From positions 1 through 21,105 of the forward strand of contig CABJCJ010000037.1 in the NCBI GenBank assembly GCA_902364065.1: a stretch of DNA of 21,105 nucleotides, given 5' to 3'. This DNA comes from Veillonellaceae bacterium SB90 (GTDB taxonomy: Bacteria; Bacillota; Negativicutes; Selenomonadales; Selenomonadaceae). A program made the position numbers and the translations under genes. Shown in pieces: positions 1 through 7,129 of the stretch. The notes beneath the pieces were generated by a model. The model did not search any database. It was given only the letters and a program-made list of their open reading frames with translations, and had not been told where the DNA came from. The number at the start of each line of letters is the position of its first letter. Within the stretch, counting starts at the first letter, position 1.

Positions 1-35
1 TTGAACTGGGGGTTTTGTCATGCCTAATCGGCGCA

Positions 36-80
36 CAAAAAGTGGTTGCTGTATCAAGTATTTCCTTGATACCAGCAACC
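36..80 (-). terminator. Rho-independent terminator of the tsaEB-rimI-tsaD operon
   Basis: Read on the minus strand, a stem of 15 paired bases (GGTTGCTG, one bulged base, TATCAAG; partner at 44-58) closes on a six-base loop and is followed within two bases by a run of five T (37-41). It starts about 20 bases after the tsaD stop codon, so it should end the four-gene operon. Confidence 0.85.
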
Positions 81-98
81 TTATCCATCATCCTGTAT

Positions 99-1121
99 TT
101 ATTTTTCTTCCAATCCCAGCCCCGGAACGGCATTGAGATACAAATCGCTGAACTCCCCGTTCTTTGCCTGATAGTAGCCGCGGCAGGCAATCATCGCCGC
201 ATTGTCCGTGCAGAGGACGCGGCTCGGGTAGTGGAATTTCACGCCCGTGGCAGCTGCGCGCTCGCGCAGCCTTGCCTCAAGACCGCTGTTGGCCGCTACG
301 CCGCCGGCCAGCACGAGCGTATCGCGGCCCGCCTCTTTCACGGCAGCAAAAGCCTTGCCGACGAGCACCTCAACGACTGAGTGCTGGAAGGACGCAGCGA
401 TATCCGCCTTGCGCAGCTCATGCCCCTTCATCTTCTCACTGTTGATGTAGTTGAGCACGGCCGACTTGAGGCCGCTGAAGCTGAATTCATAATTTCCCTT
501 CTCCTCGAGAGCCCGCGGGAAATCGATGGCCAGCGGATCGCCTTCCTTGGCCAGGGCATCGATGCGCGGGCCGCCCGGATACGGCAGCCCCATGACGCGG
601 GCAATCTTGTCAAAGGCCTCGCCGGCCGCATCGTCGCGCGTCTGCCCCATCAGATGGAAGCGGTTGTAGTCACGGACATCGACGAGCGCCGTATGACCGC
701 CCGAAACGACGAGTGCCATGAACGGCGGCTCGAGTTCCGGCGAGGACAGGAAATTCGCGAAGATATGGCCTTCCAGATGATTGACGCCGATGAGCGGCTT
801 GTCGAGGGCGAAGGCCAGGGACTTCGCCGCCGAAACACCGACGAGCAGCGCACCGACAAGCCCCGGGCCATACGTCACGGCCACCTGGTCGATATCCCGC
901 AGCGTCACGCCCGCCTGCCGGATGGCCTCATCGATGACCGGCATGATGTTGACGATGTGCTTGCGCGAAGCAATTTCCGGCACGACGCCACCAAATTTCT
1001 GATGAATGGGAATCTGGGTCGAGATGATATTCGACAGGATGGTCCGCCCGCCGCGCAGCACGGCTGCCGACGTCTCATCGCAGCTCGACTCGATCCCTAA
1101 AGTCAGGATTTCCTTTTCCAA
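99..1121 (-). CDS. tsaD: tRNA N6-adenosine threonylcarbamoyltransferase TsaD
   Basis: TsaD transfers the threonylcarbamoyl group from threonylcarbamoyl-AMP to A37 of ANN-decoding tRNAs, working with TsaB and TsaE in the cytoplasm. The 340-residue product has the usual family length. The N-terminus reads [15 protein letters not shown], the metal-binding HxxxH motif is at H115/H119 (NHLEGH), VSGGHT lies at 139-144, and the C-terminal ASKHA-fold signature CTDNAAMIA is present. The start is TTG at 1121, supported by a GAGGAGAG ribosome binding site a few bases upstream; no ATG fits the conserved N-terminus. It is the last gene of the tsaE-tsaB-rimI-tsaD operon, 40 bp after rimI, with a terminator just downstream. 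The assignment is firm. Confidence 0.97.
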   Translation of the reverse strand: MEKEILTLGIESSCDETSAAVLRGGRTILSNIISTQIPIHQKFGGVVPEIASRKHIVNIMPVIDEAIRQAGVTLRDIDQVAVTYGPGLVGALLVGVSAAKSLAFALDKPLIGVNHLEGHIFANFLSSPELEPPFMALVVSGGHTALVDVRDYNRFHLMGQTRDDAAGEAFDKIARVMGLPYPGGPRIDALAKEGDPLAIDFPRALEEKGNYEFSFSGLKSAVLNYINSEKMKGHELRKADIAASFQHSVVEVLVGKAFAAVKEAGRDTLVLAGGVAANSGLEARLRERAAATGVKFHYPSRVLCTDNAAMIACRGYYQAKNGEFSDLYLNAVPGLGLEEK

Positions 1122-1161
1122 AATAATCTCTCCTCATCGCTGCACTCAGCCAGAACAGCGA

Positions 1162-1617
1162 TCACAATTTCGTGTTCCACATGATGATGGCATCCTCGCC
1201 GTTGTCATGATAGTAGCCACGCCGCACGCCGGCCTCCTCAAAGCCGTACCTGGCATAGAGCGCACGGGCCGGCGCATTCGACGGGCGCACCTCGAGCGTC
1301 ATGGCCGTAACACCGCGCGCCTTGACCGCCTCGATGACAGCCGCCATGAGCCGCGTGCCCACGCCCTGTCCGCGGTATGCGGGCAGGATGGCCACATTCG
1401 TGATCTGGGCTTCCTCGAAAGAAATCCAGCAGCCCGCATAGCCAATAACACGCTTCCCGTCGAGTGCCAGCGTATAGCTCGTGTTCTCATTGGCCGCTTC
1501 TCGCCAGAACGATTCACGCGACCACGGGATGGCAAAGCAGGCCTTCTCGACAAGCTCCACGGCATCGGCATCATCCGGTACCATCTCGCGGAAATGCAAG
1601 TCAAGCGGCACACTCAT
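1162..1617 (-). CDS. rimI: Ribosomal-protein-alanine N-acetyltransferase RimI (GNAT family)
   Basis: This is a 151-residue GNAT acetyltransferase. RimI acetylates the N-terminal alanine of ribosomal protein S18 using acetyl-CoA, although homologues may take other substrates. The acetyl-CoA-binding motif A is visible as RGQGVGTRL at about residues 82-90, preceded by the strand ITNVAILPAYRG. The family segment LEVRPSNAPARALYARYGFEEAGVRRGYY follows, with the conserved tyrosine. The ATG start overlaps the tsaB stop codon by four bases (ATGA, 1614-1617), so the genes are probably translationally coupled. Its position between tsaB and tsaD is the common arrangement in Firmicutes and supports RimI over other GNAT proteins. 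Confidence 0.92.
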   Translation of the reverse strand: MSVPLDLHFREMVPDDADAVELVEKACFAIPWSRESFWREAANENTSYTLALDGKRVIGYAGCWISFEEAQITNVAILPAYRGQGVGTRLMAAVIEAVKARGVTAMTLEVRPSNAPARALYARYGFEEAGVRRGYYHDNGEDAIIMWNTKL

Positions 1618-2324
1618 TTCGCCGCCTCCGGATGACGCTTCTCCCAGAGAACCTCCGCCTCACTGCGGCGGATGTACATGGGCTCCATATCCATGATGTT
1701 GTCGCGGCGGCCGGCGGCAAGCTCCGCCAGGCCCAGCGCCGCCACGCAGGCTGCGCGCGGCATGACGAGGTACGGCGGCGCAACGGTTACATCGGCTGGC
1801 AGCTCCATGCGCCCGCGGATGCGGCGGGCCGCCACGTCACCGAGCAGCACTGTCGGTTTTCCCGTCTCGCCGCAAGCCGCAACGATCTCCTTGACCGGCA
1901 GGACCGTGACGTCCTGCTTCGTGACGAGCTCGCCCTTCTCCCATTCGTAACTTTCAACATAGGCATTGCCCTTCTGGGCATCGAGCAGGCTGACGATGCG
2001 CACGCCCGGCACCGGATAATGGTACGCCAGTGCCTTGAGCGTTGAAACGCCGACAATCGGCAGATCGAGTCCATACGCCATGGCCTTGGCCGCTGCCAGG
2101 CCGATGCGCAGCCCCGTGAACGAGCCCGGACCGATGCTGACAGCCAGGCCCTCGAGCTCTTCCTTCTTGACCGAGGCCATCCTGAGCACCTGCTCGATAT
2201 GCGGCATCAGTGTCTCGGAATGCGTCAGGCGTGCCTGCATCGTGAGTTCGGCCGACAGTTTATCAGCCGAAGCAACCGCCACACTCGACACCTGCGTCGC
2301 CGTATCAATGGCTAAGATAGACAA
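1614..2324 (-). CDS. tsaB: tRNA threonylcarbamoyladenosine biosynthesis protein TsaB
   Basis: TsaB is the catalytically inactive ASKHA-fold partner of TsaD and is needed to assemble the t6A-forming complex. The 236-residue protein begins with the typical ILAIDTATQVSSVAVA and carries GPGSFTGLRIGLAAAKAMAYG around residues 66-86, which is diagnostic for the family. Translation appears to begin at TTG (2324), with AAGGAG about ten bases upstream. The start lies 20 bases inside the 3' end of tsaE, and the stop overlaps the rimI start, so the operon is very compact. The C-terminal half is variable, as is normal for TsaB. Confidence 0.95.
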   Translation of the reverse strand: MSILAIDTATQVSSVAVASADKLSAELTMQARLTHSETLMPHIEQVLRMASVKKEELEGLAVSIGPGSFTGLRIGLAAAKAMAYGLDLPIVGVSTLKALAYHYPVPGVRIVSLLDAQKGNAYVESYEWEKGELVTKQDVTVLPVKEIVAACGETGKPTVLLGDVAARRIRGRMELPADVTVAPPYLVMPRAACVAALGLAELAAGRRDNIMDMEPMYIRRSEAEVLWEKRHPEAAK

Positions 2325-2787
2325 ATGACTCCAACTCCTTTATGAACTCCTGATTGCGCTCTCCCACGCTGGCGAACGTGAAGCGGCGCTTTGTGCTTTC
2401 CGTCCCCATGCGCTCGATGCGCACCTCGACGTAATCCTCCGGCATGCACTGCGGGAATTTATCGGGCCATTCGATGACCACGATGCCCTCAGGATCTTCT
2501 GTATATTCGTAGAAACCGATGTCTTCCAGCTCATCCTCCGTCTCCAGACGGTAGAGGTCGAAATGGTAGATGGGGCAAATCCCTTCATATACATTCATGA
2601 GATTGAACGTCGGGCTTGTCACCTCGCCCTCAACCCCCAGCGTATGCGCAAGGCTCTGGACAAAGAGTGTCTTGCCGGCGCCAAGGTCGCCTTCGAGTCC
2701 CAGCACGGTCCCCTCCCTGATTTTCTGCCCGACCAGCTCGGCCAAATGGGCAGTCTCCTCGGGAGAATTCGTAGTACAGGTAAACAT
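2305..2787 (-). CDS. tsaE: tRNA threonylcarbamoyladenosine biosynthesis ATPase TsaE
   Basis: TsaE is a small P-loop ATPase that drives turnover of the TsaBD complex in t6A synthesis. The 160-residue protein shows the Walker A motif GDLGAGKT at 33-40, TSPTFNLMNVYEG after it, YHFDLYRLE near residue 80, and VVIEWPDKFP near 105, in the order expected for the family. The ATG at 2787 is preceded by AGGAGAG about 10 bases upstream. It is the first gene of the operon, with an extended -10 promoter at 2862-2870. The last 20 bases overlap tsaB. Confidence 0.96.
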   Translation of the reverse strand: MFTCTTNSPEETAHLAELVGQKIREGTVLGLEGDLGAGKTLFVQSLAHTLGVEGEVTSPTFNLMNVYEGICPIYHFDLYRLETEDELEDIGFYEYTEDPEGIVVIEWPDKFPQCMPEDYVEVRIERMGTESTKRRFTFASVGERNQEFIKELESFVYLSH

Positions 2788-2830
2788 GTCGCTTATAATC
2801 TCTCCTATTTATTAAAGAACGAAACACCTC

Positions 2831-2870
2831 AATGATAAAAATCATTCGAATCTAATTTATCATTATATCA
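2831..2870 (-). promoter_or_regulatory. Extended -10 promoter and palindrome upstream of tsaE
   Basis: On the minus strand TGATATAAT (2862-2870) matches an extended -10 box (TGnTATAAT); no good -35 is seen. A palindrome AATGAT-N4-ATCATT (2831-2846) lies 15-30 bases downstream of the -10, where a repressor could block transcription. The palindrome may be an operator; no regulator can be assigned. Confidence 0.5.
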
Positions 2871-2917
2871 CGACACAGGAAAGTAGCCTAGTCCCAATTG
2901 CCGTTCTCTCTAAATTA

Positions 2918-2954
2918 GATAATTATTATCCGTTAATAATTTATTTGATAAAAT
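2918..2954 (+). promoter_or_regulatory. Fur/PerR-like box with overlapping weak promoter for rubrerythrin
   Basis: GATAATTATTATC (2919-2931) is a perfect 13-base palindrome matching the core of the 7-1-7 Fur-family consensus TGATAATNATTATCA. A second inverted repeat, AATTATTA-N5-TAATAATT, overlaps it (2922-2942). TGATAAAAT (2946-2954) on the plus strand resembles an extended -10 box, and the palindrome covers its -35 region. Bound Fur or PerR could therefore repress rubrerythrin. The leader would be about 200 bases long; another -10-like TATAAT at 3051-3056 is closer to the gene. Confidence 0.45.
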
Positions 2955-3157
2955 GTGTATCGTGTAGATTTAAAGAGAATAATGGAGTATTTTACATATA
3001 ATCTTCTTAAATCACATTATACCGGTATTTCTATTTCCTCCGCTATGCCGTATAATCAAAGCATAGCAAGTGAGCAACACCAGATGAACAAAAAAGAATC
3101 TGGTACCCATTAACTAGTAATCATGTGTGTATCTATATTTTTAGGAGGTTTTTGATT

Positions 3158-3703
3158 ATGAAAAAGTTTGTTTGCACGGTCTGCGGTTATGTTTATGAAG
3201 GCGAAGCAGCTCCGGCTGAGTGCCCGATTTGCCATGCACCGGCTTCCAAGTTCGTCGAGCAGAGCGGTGAGCTGACGTTTGCTGACGAGCATCGCGTCGG
3301 CGTTGCCAAGGACGTTGATCCGCGCATCATCGAGGGTCTCCGCCAGAACTTCACGGGCGAGTGCTCCGAAGTCGGCATGTACCTCGCTATGAGCCGTCAG
3401 GCAGACCGCGAAGGCTATCCGGAGATTGCTGAGGCTTACAAGCGCTATGCATTCGAAGAGGCTGAGCATGCTTCCAAGTTCGCAGAGCTCCTCGGCGAAG
3501 TTCTCACGGACAGCACGAAGAAGAACCTCACGATGCGTATCGATGCAGAGCACGGCGCTTGCGCTGGCAAGAAAGAGCTCGCAACGCTCGCAAAACAGCT
3601 TGGCCTCGATGCTGTTCATGACACGGTTCATGAGATGGCAAAGGACGAAGCTCGTCATGGCCGCGCATTCAAGGGCCTGTTCGACCGTTACTTCGGCAAA
3701 TAA
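3158..3703 (+). CDS. Reverse rubrerythrin (N-terminal rubredoxin domain, diiron peroxidase)
   Basis: The protein reduces hydrogen peroxide (and probably oxygen) to water in the cytoplasm, protecting an anaerobe. The 181-residue product begins with a rubredoxin-like domain with iron ligands C6, C9, C22 and C25 (CTVCGY and CPICHAP). A ferritin-like four-helix domain follows from about residue 50, with the carboxylate/histidine pairs GECSE, EEAEH and DEARH that bind the diiron site. The rubredoxin module is N-terminal instead of C-terminal, which defines the reverse rubrerythrins of clostridia and relatives. The ATG at 3158 has a perfect AGGAGG box seven to eight bases upstream; an in-frame GTG at 3125 has none. 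It appears monocistronic, with a terminator at 3749-3783. Confidence 0.93.
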   Translation: MKKFVCTVCGYVYEGEAAPAECPICHAPASKFVEQSGELTFADEHRVGVAKDVDPRIIEGLRQNFTGECSEVGMYLAMSRQADREGYPEIAEAYKRYAFEEAEHASKFAELLGEVLTDSTKKNLTMRIDAEHGACAGKKELATLAKQLGLDAVHDTVHEMAKDEARHGRAFKGLFDRYFGK

Positions 3704-3748
3704 TCCAACACAGGATACCAATCATCCAAAGACATACACATATCCCAG

Positions 3749-3783
3749 AAGAGGACGTCACGATGTGGCGTCCTCTTTTTTCA
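3749..3783 (+). terminator. Rho-independent terminator after rubrerythrin
   Basis: AAGAGGACG (3749-3757) pairs perfectly with CGTCCTCTT (3769-3777) around an 11-base loop and is followed by a T run to 3783. It lies about 45 bases past the rubrerythrin stop and isolates that gene from the decarboxylase downstream. Confidence 0.88.
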
Positions 3784-3856
3784 TACCAAACGCCTGTTGT
3801 ATAAAAATTCCTGTTTCCTGTATATAATGTATACTTCAAAAAACGGCCTGTCCCTA

Positions 3857-3885
3857 TTGAAAAAACAGACAAAAAGTTTTATACT
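3857..3885 (+). promoter_or_regulatory. Sigma-70-type promoter of the lysine/ornithine decarboxylase
   Basis: TTGAAA (3857-3862) and TATACT (3880-3885) are separated by exactly 17 bases, a near-consensus housekeeping promoter. Transcription would start near 3892, giving a leader of roughly 100 bases before the ATG at 3991. A further TATAAT-like box near 3830 has no well-placed -35. Confidence 0.72.
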
Positions 3886-3906
3886 GACGTTGTCTTTAGG
3901 AATTGC

Positions 3907-3937
3907 AACGGAGCAAGCCGCAGGGGTTTGCTCCGTT
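3907..3937 (+). promoter_or_regulatory. Hairpin in the decarboxylase leader
   Basis: AACGGAGCAA (3907-3916) pairs perfectly with TTGCTCCGTT (3928-3937) across an 11-base loop. It lies within the predicted leader, 53 bases before the start codon. The bases after it (TCGCCTATG) are not a T tract, so it is not a standard terminator. It may affect mRNA stability or translation, or pause polymerase. Confidence 0.5.
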
Positions 3938-3990
3938 TCGCCTATGACGAGAAGATTTTTTCAAGATTCATCTACAGGAAGGGTTGTGTT

Positions 3991-5184
3991 ATGAGAAGCT
4001 TTATCCTCAACGAAAACGAAATGAACGAATTGGCCAGGAAGCAGCCGACACCATTCATGGTGCTCTCCCTCGACAAGGTCGAGGAGAATTACCGCTTCCT
4101 CTCCAGGCATCTGCCGAGGGCCAAGACCTGCTACGCCGTCAAGGCCAATCCGCACAGTGGCGTCTTGAAACGCCTCGCCGCTCTCGGCTCGCATTTCGAT
4201 GTCGCCTCAGCTGGTGAAATGGAGATGCTTGAAACCGTTGGTGTCACGGGCGACCGCATGATATATGCGAACCCTGTGCGCGACCGCCGCGGACTCGAGA
4301 CAGCCGCGCGCCTCGGCATCCGCCGCTTCACCTTCGACGATGCCAGTGAAATCCCGAAACTTGCAAAATTCGTTCCCGGTGCCGACGTACTCGTGCGCAT
4401 CCAGGTTCACAACCAGAAAGCACTCGTGGACCTCAATACGAAATTCGGCGCACCCGTGCAGGAAGCCCTGCCTCTGCTGCAGGCGGCGGAGCGGGCCGGA
4501 CTCCACGCAGCAGGCATATGCTTCCATGTGGGCAGCCAGTCTCTTTCGACGGCAGCCTACGAAGAAGCCCTGCTCGTTGCCCGGCGTCTTTTCGATGAGG
4601 CTGAAGCCCTCCATATGCATCTTACCGACCTTGATATCGGCGGGGGCTTCCCCATCCCGGCGGCAGACGGACTCTCCGTCAACCTCGCCGCGATGATGGA
4701 AGCCATCAACCGCCAGCTTGATCGCCTTTTCCCGGATACGCAAGTCTGGACGGAGCCAGGCCGTTATCTCTGCGGCACGGCCATGAACCTCGTCGCCTCG
4801 GTCATCGGCACGAAGCGGCGCGGACAGACGCCCTGGTACATCCTCGACGAAGGCATCTACGGCGTTTTCTCGGGCATCCTCTTCGATCACTGGACGTATC
4901 CCCTGCACTGCTTCGGACACGGGAAAAAAGTTCCCTCCATATTTGCGGGGCCGAGCTGCGATGGCATCGACGTGCTCTACCGCGATTTCCAGGCTCCAAC
5001 GCTTGCGATTGGCGACAAAGTGCTCGTGAGCGACATGGGCGCCTATACGACGGTATCAGCCACACGCTTCAACGGCTTCGCGCTTGCCCCTGTCCTCGTC
5101 TATGAAGAGCAGGACGAACTCTTCACCGAGCACCAGCAGAGCGAATCTACGGGAGAAGAAAAACGTCTCGTCTCACTGTCTTGA
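3991..5184 (+). CDS. ldc: Lysine/ornithine decarboxylase, PLP-dependent fold type III (Selenomonas LDC type)
   Basis: The enzyme decarboxylates lysine to cadaverine and/or ornithine to putrescine. In Selenomonas ruminantium and relatives cadaverine is linked to peptidoglycan and is needed for envelope integrity. The 397-residue product has the alanine-racemase-like barrel followed by a beta domain: PLP lysine K51 (CYAVKANP), HVGSQ at 179-183, the phosphate-binding GGGFP at 217-221, EPGR at 255-258, and the active-site CDG at 323-325 contributed across the dimer. Stretches such as ICFHVGSQSLSTAAYEEALL match, from memory, S. ruminantium LDC almost exactly. ATG 3991 has AGGAAGGG seven bases upstream; the longer frame from TTG 3928 lacks a site and begins inside the leader hairpin. 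Substrate preference cannot be read from sequence. Confidence 0.9.
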   Translation: MRSFILNENEMNELARKQPTPFMVLSLDKVEENYRFLSRHLPRAKTCYAVKANPHSGVLKRLAALGSHFDVASAGEMEMLETVGVTGDRMIYANPVRDRRGLETAARLGIRRFTFDDASEIPKLAKFVPGADVLVRIQVHNQKALVDLNTKFGAPVQEALPLLQAAERAGLHAAGICFHVGSQSLSTAAYEEALLVARRLFDEAEALHMHLTDLDIGGGFPIPAADGLSVNLAAMMEAINRQLDRLFPDTQVWTEPGRYLCGTAMNLVASVIGTKRRGQTPWYILDEGIYGVFSGILFDHWTYPLHCFGHGKKVPSIFAGPSCDGIDVLYRDFQAPTLAIGDKVLVSDMGAYTTVSATRFNGFALAPVLVYEEQDELFTEHQQSESTGEEKRLVSLS

Positions 5185-5249
5185 GCCAGACCATTCGTCC
5201 ATCAGAAAAGCCATAGACAAAATATGCTAAACGTGATACCGTAGTATCA

Positions 5250-5287
5250 AAAAAGAAAACCTCTGGAGAAGTGATCTCTGGAGGTTT
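5250..5287. terminator. Bidirectional terminator between decarboxylase and IS element
   Basis: A 13-pair stem (5257-5269 with 5275-5287, two G-U pairs) closes on a five-base loop. On the minus strand it is followed by a T-rich tract (TTTTCTTTTTT, complement of the A run at 5249-5259); on the plus strand the tail is weaker (CTTCT). It can end the decarboxylase transcript and stop read-through from tnpB. Confidence 0.72.
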
Positions 5288-5308
5288 CTTCTATCTAATA
5301 TGCAGCAA

Positions 5309-5441
5309 TTGACACTCCCCATGCCTGAAGGCAGGGGATTCTTGGTTCAACAATCACTGCGCCGCCTCCGAAGAATTGGCGTCTTACACGATTTCCCCAA
5401 GCGTGAGTTCCCGTGTGTCCCACGGTACGTTTTATTTCTGT
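5309..5441 (-). ncRNA. Right end and probable omega-RNA scaffold of TnpB
   Basis: In IS605-type elements the guide RNA of TnpB is made from the 3' end of tnpB and the right end, with the host flank acting as guide. Here the 133 bases downstream of the tnpB stop are GC-rich, non-coding, and end in the bulged hairpin at 5317-5337. The guide would begin at 5308 on the minus strand (TTGCTGCATATTAGAT). The 5' boundary inside tnpB and the folding are inferred, not seen. Confidence 0.5.
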
Positions 5442-6566
5442 TCACGCCGTTTTAGATTTGTCTTCCAACGCTTTGCGCAGGATATTCTTCGCAGCATTCA
5501 CGTCTCTGTCGTGATGCGTTCCACACCCCGGGCAGTCCCATTCGCGGACACTCAAATTCTTTGTCAGCGGGTTCCGATAGCCACAGACAGAGCATGTCTG
5601 GCTCGACGGGTAAAAGGTATCCACTTTCAGCAGTTCACCGCCATGCAGTTCCGTCTTGTACGTGAGCTGACGGAAAATTTCGCTCCAGCTTGCATCGGAA
5701 ATGGACTTTGCAAGTCTGTGATTTCGTAGCATCCCCTTGACATTCAGGTGTTCCACGGCAACCGTTTGGTTTTCACGGGCAAGCCGCGTGGACAACTTGT
5801 GCAGGAAGTCCCTGCGGATGTTTGCGATGCGCTCATGCACACGAGCAACACGAACACGTGCCTTGTCCCGGTTCATGGACTTCGGCAACTTGCGGGAAAG
5901 TCGGCGTTGTGCTCTGCGCAGCTTGCGCTGGAGCTTTTTCAGCGGGCGCGGGCTTTGTATCACGTTGCCGTCGCTATCCAAGCAGAACGCCTTTAATCCG
6001 ACATCGATGCCAATCTGCTTTCCACCGTTCGGACGGAACAACATCGTTTTGTCTGTCTCGACACAAAGGGAAACGAAATATTTCCCAGACGCTGTGCGGC
6101 TGACCGTAGCGCTCTGGATCTTGCCCTCAAAAGCACGGCTCTGCTTGATTTTCACAAGGCCAATTTTCGGCAGCTTGATACGATTTTCCACGATGCGGAT
6201 GCCGTTCGATTGGTTGCGCGTCCGGTAGGACTGGCTGTGATTATGCTTCGACTTGAAGCGCGGGTATCTTGCCCGCCTCTTAAAGAAGTTCTCATAGGCA
6301 CGGTCAAGATTCCGCAGGGATTCCTGCAATGCCATGCTGTCCACTTCAGAAAGCCATGCAGTTTCCTCGCGTTTCTTGAGGTCGGTGAGCAACTTGCTTG
6401 TCTTGACGTAGGTCAGTGAATTGTGATTAGCCTTCCATTCGTCGCGCCTGACCGCGAGGAAGTGGTTGAACACGAAACGTGCGCAACCGAGCGTGCGGTT
6501 GATGAGACCTTCCTGCGTCTTGTTAGGATAGATGCGGAATTTATAGCCGAGCGTGTACGTTTCCAT
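5442..6566 (-). CDS. tnpB: TnpB RNA-guided nuclease of IS200/IS605 element
   Basis: TnpB is the RuvC-type, omega-RNA-guided DNA endonuclease that is ancestral to Cas12. It cuts the empty donor site and so favours retention of the element. The 374-residue protein has the N-terminal helix-turn-helix (YKFRIYPNKTQEGLINRTLG), RuvC-I D188 (IGIDVGLKAF), RuvC-II E272 (VAVEHLNV), a zinc finger with C325, C328, C345 and C348, and RuvC-III D355 (HDRDVNAAKNI). All catalytic residues are present, so it is probably active. The ATG at 6566 has GGAAGTGAG upstream and lies four bases after the tnpA stop; the longer frame from 6638 overlaps tnpA and is unlikely. Confidence 0.93.
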   Translation of the reverse strand: METYTLGYKFRIYPNKTQEGLINRTLGCARFVFNHFLAVRRDEWKANHNSLTYVKTSKLLTDLKKREETAWLSEVDSMALQESLRNLDRAYENFFKRRARYPRFKSKHNHSQSYRTRNQSNGIRIVENRIKLPKIGLVKIKQSRAFEGKIQSATVSRTASGKYFVSLCVETDKTMLFRPNGGKQIGIDVGLKAFCLDSDGNVIQSPRPLKKLQRKLRRAQRRLSRKLPKSMNRDKARVRVARVHERIANIRRDFLHKLSTRLARENQTVAVEHLNVKGMLRNHRLAKSISDASWSEIFRQLTYKTELHGGELLKVDTFYPSSQTCSVCGYRNPLTKNLSVREWDCPGCGTHHDRDVNAAKNILRKALEDKSKTA

Positions 6567-6570
6567 TTTC

Positions 6571-6978
6571 TCACTTCCTTTGCGATGTCTTTTGGCTTTC
6601 GATATACTGCTTGACGATTTCGAGCGGCGCACCGCCAATCGTTGAACAGAAATACGAATTTGTCCAAAGTGTCGGCAGTTTCGTTGTCAGCCAATGAAAT
6701 TCCTGTCTTAGTACCCTCGACGTTTTGCCCTTGATTGTCTTCACCGCTTTGTGGATACCAAACTGTGGGTCAACTTCCAGCAGCAGGTGCACATGATCTG
6801 GCATGATTTCCATTTCAATGACGTCAAAGTTATTTTCGTCAGCAATGGAATGTATGAGCTCCTTCAATCTCACGTCCACGCCATTCACGAGCACTTTTCG
6901 ACGATATTTAGGACAGAAAACAATGTGATACTTACAGGAATATACAATATTGTGGTTTGAATGATATACTCTGTTCAT
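6571..6978 (-). CDS. tnpA: TnpA Y1 HUH transposase of IS200/IS605 element
   Basis: TnpA excises and inserts the element as single-stranded DNA by nicking at hairpin-marked ends and forming a 5'-phosphotyrosine link. The 135-residue protein is the usual length. It shows the HUH motif H62-V-H64 (MPDHVHLLLEV), the N-terminal strand YHIVFCPKYRRKVL, and the catalytic Y125 in IVKQYIESQ on the C-terminal helix. It immediately precedes tnpB. A promoter at 6985-7013 places the -10 only six bases before the ATG, so the message would be nearly leaderless. No ribosome binding site is visible. Confidence 0.95.
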   Translation of the reverse strand: MNRVYHSNHNIVYSCKYHIVFCPKYRRKVLVNGVDVRLKELIHSIADENNFDVIEMEIMPDHVHLLLEVDPQFGIHKAVKTIKGKTSRVLRQEFHWLTTKLPTLWTNSYFCSTIGGAPLEIVKQYIESQKTSQRK

Positions 6979-6984
6979 ATTTGT

Positions 6985-7013
6985 ATTATACTATATAATC
7001 TTAGCTAATACAA
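6985..7013 (-). promoter_or_regulatory. Promoter of tnpA, giving a nearly leaderless message
   Basis: On the minus strand TTGTAT (7013-7008), a 17-base spacer and a perfect TATAAT (6990-6985) precede the tnpA ATG at 6978. The start point would fall at or within a base or two of the ATG, which would keep translation of the transposase low. Confidence 0.6.
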
Positions 7014-7027
7014 TACTTAAAGTAATT

Positions 7028-7095
7028 GTCCGCCTTCAATTACTTACGTAAATTCGGCGGACGCGCCTTATATTCCCATAACTAAAGTTAGGGGG
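7028..7095 (-). repeat. Left-end hairpins of the IS element
   Basis: Two stems lie upstream of tnpA. The outer one (7075-7095) is TAACT/AGTTA capped by two bases, with CCC/GGG at the foot and a bulged base on one side; it has the same plan as the right-end hairpin and should be the TnpA recognition stem. The inner one joins GTCCGCC (7028-7034) with GGCGGAC (7056-7062) around an imperfectly paired AT-rich interior. Confidence 0.7.
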
Positions 7096-7129
7096 TTTAC
7101 GGCGCTTTCTGATAAACTGAGGTGATGAT

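Larger units (their letters stand above)
5309..7110 (-). mobile_element. IS200/IS605-family element (tnpA plus tnpB), apparently intact
   Basis: The element encodes a Y1 HUH transposase (tnpA) and a TnpB nuclease in the same direction, and each end has a subterminal hairpin with a bulged T on the minus strand. Reading the minus strand, the right end runs GAAT, then the hairpin at 5317-5337, then AGTG and TCAA at 5312-5309. GAAT and TCAA are the same guide and cleavage tetranucleotides that I recall for IS608. The left hairpin is at 7075-7095 and the left cleavage site must lie between it and the downstream gene; the exact base is not resolved, so 7110 is approximate. There are no terminal inverted repeats or target duplication, as expected for single-strand peel-and-paste transposition. 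Confidence 0.85.

Noticed and set aside
381..1100. 239-codon plus-strand frame opposite tsaD
   Set aside because: It is a shadow of a strongly conserved gene and has no start signals.
2785..3157. An additional small gene between tsaE and the rubrerythrin gene
   Set aside because: The stretch is AT-rich, and no frame with a start and ribosome binding site was found beyond the in-frame GTG extension of rubrerythrin.
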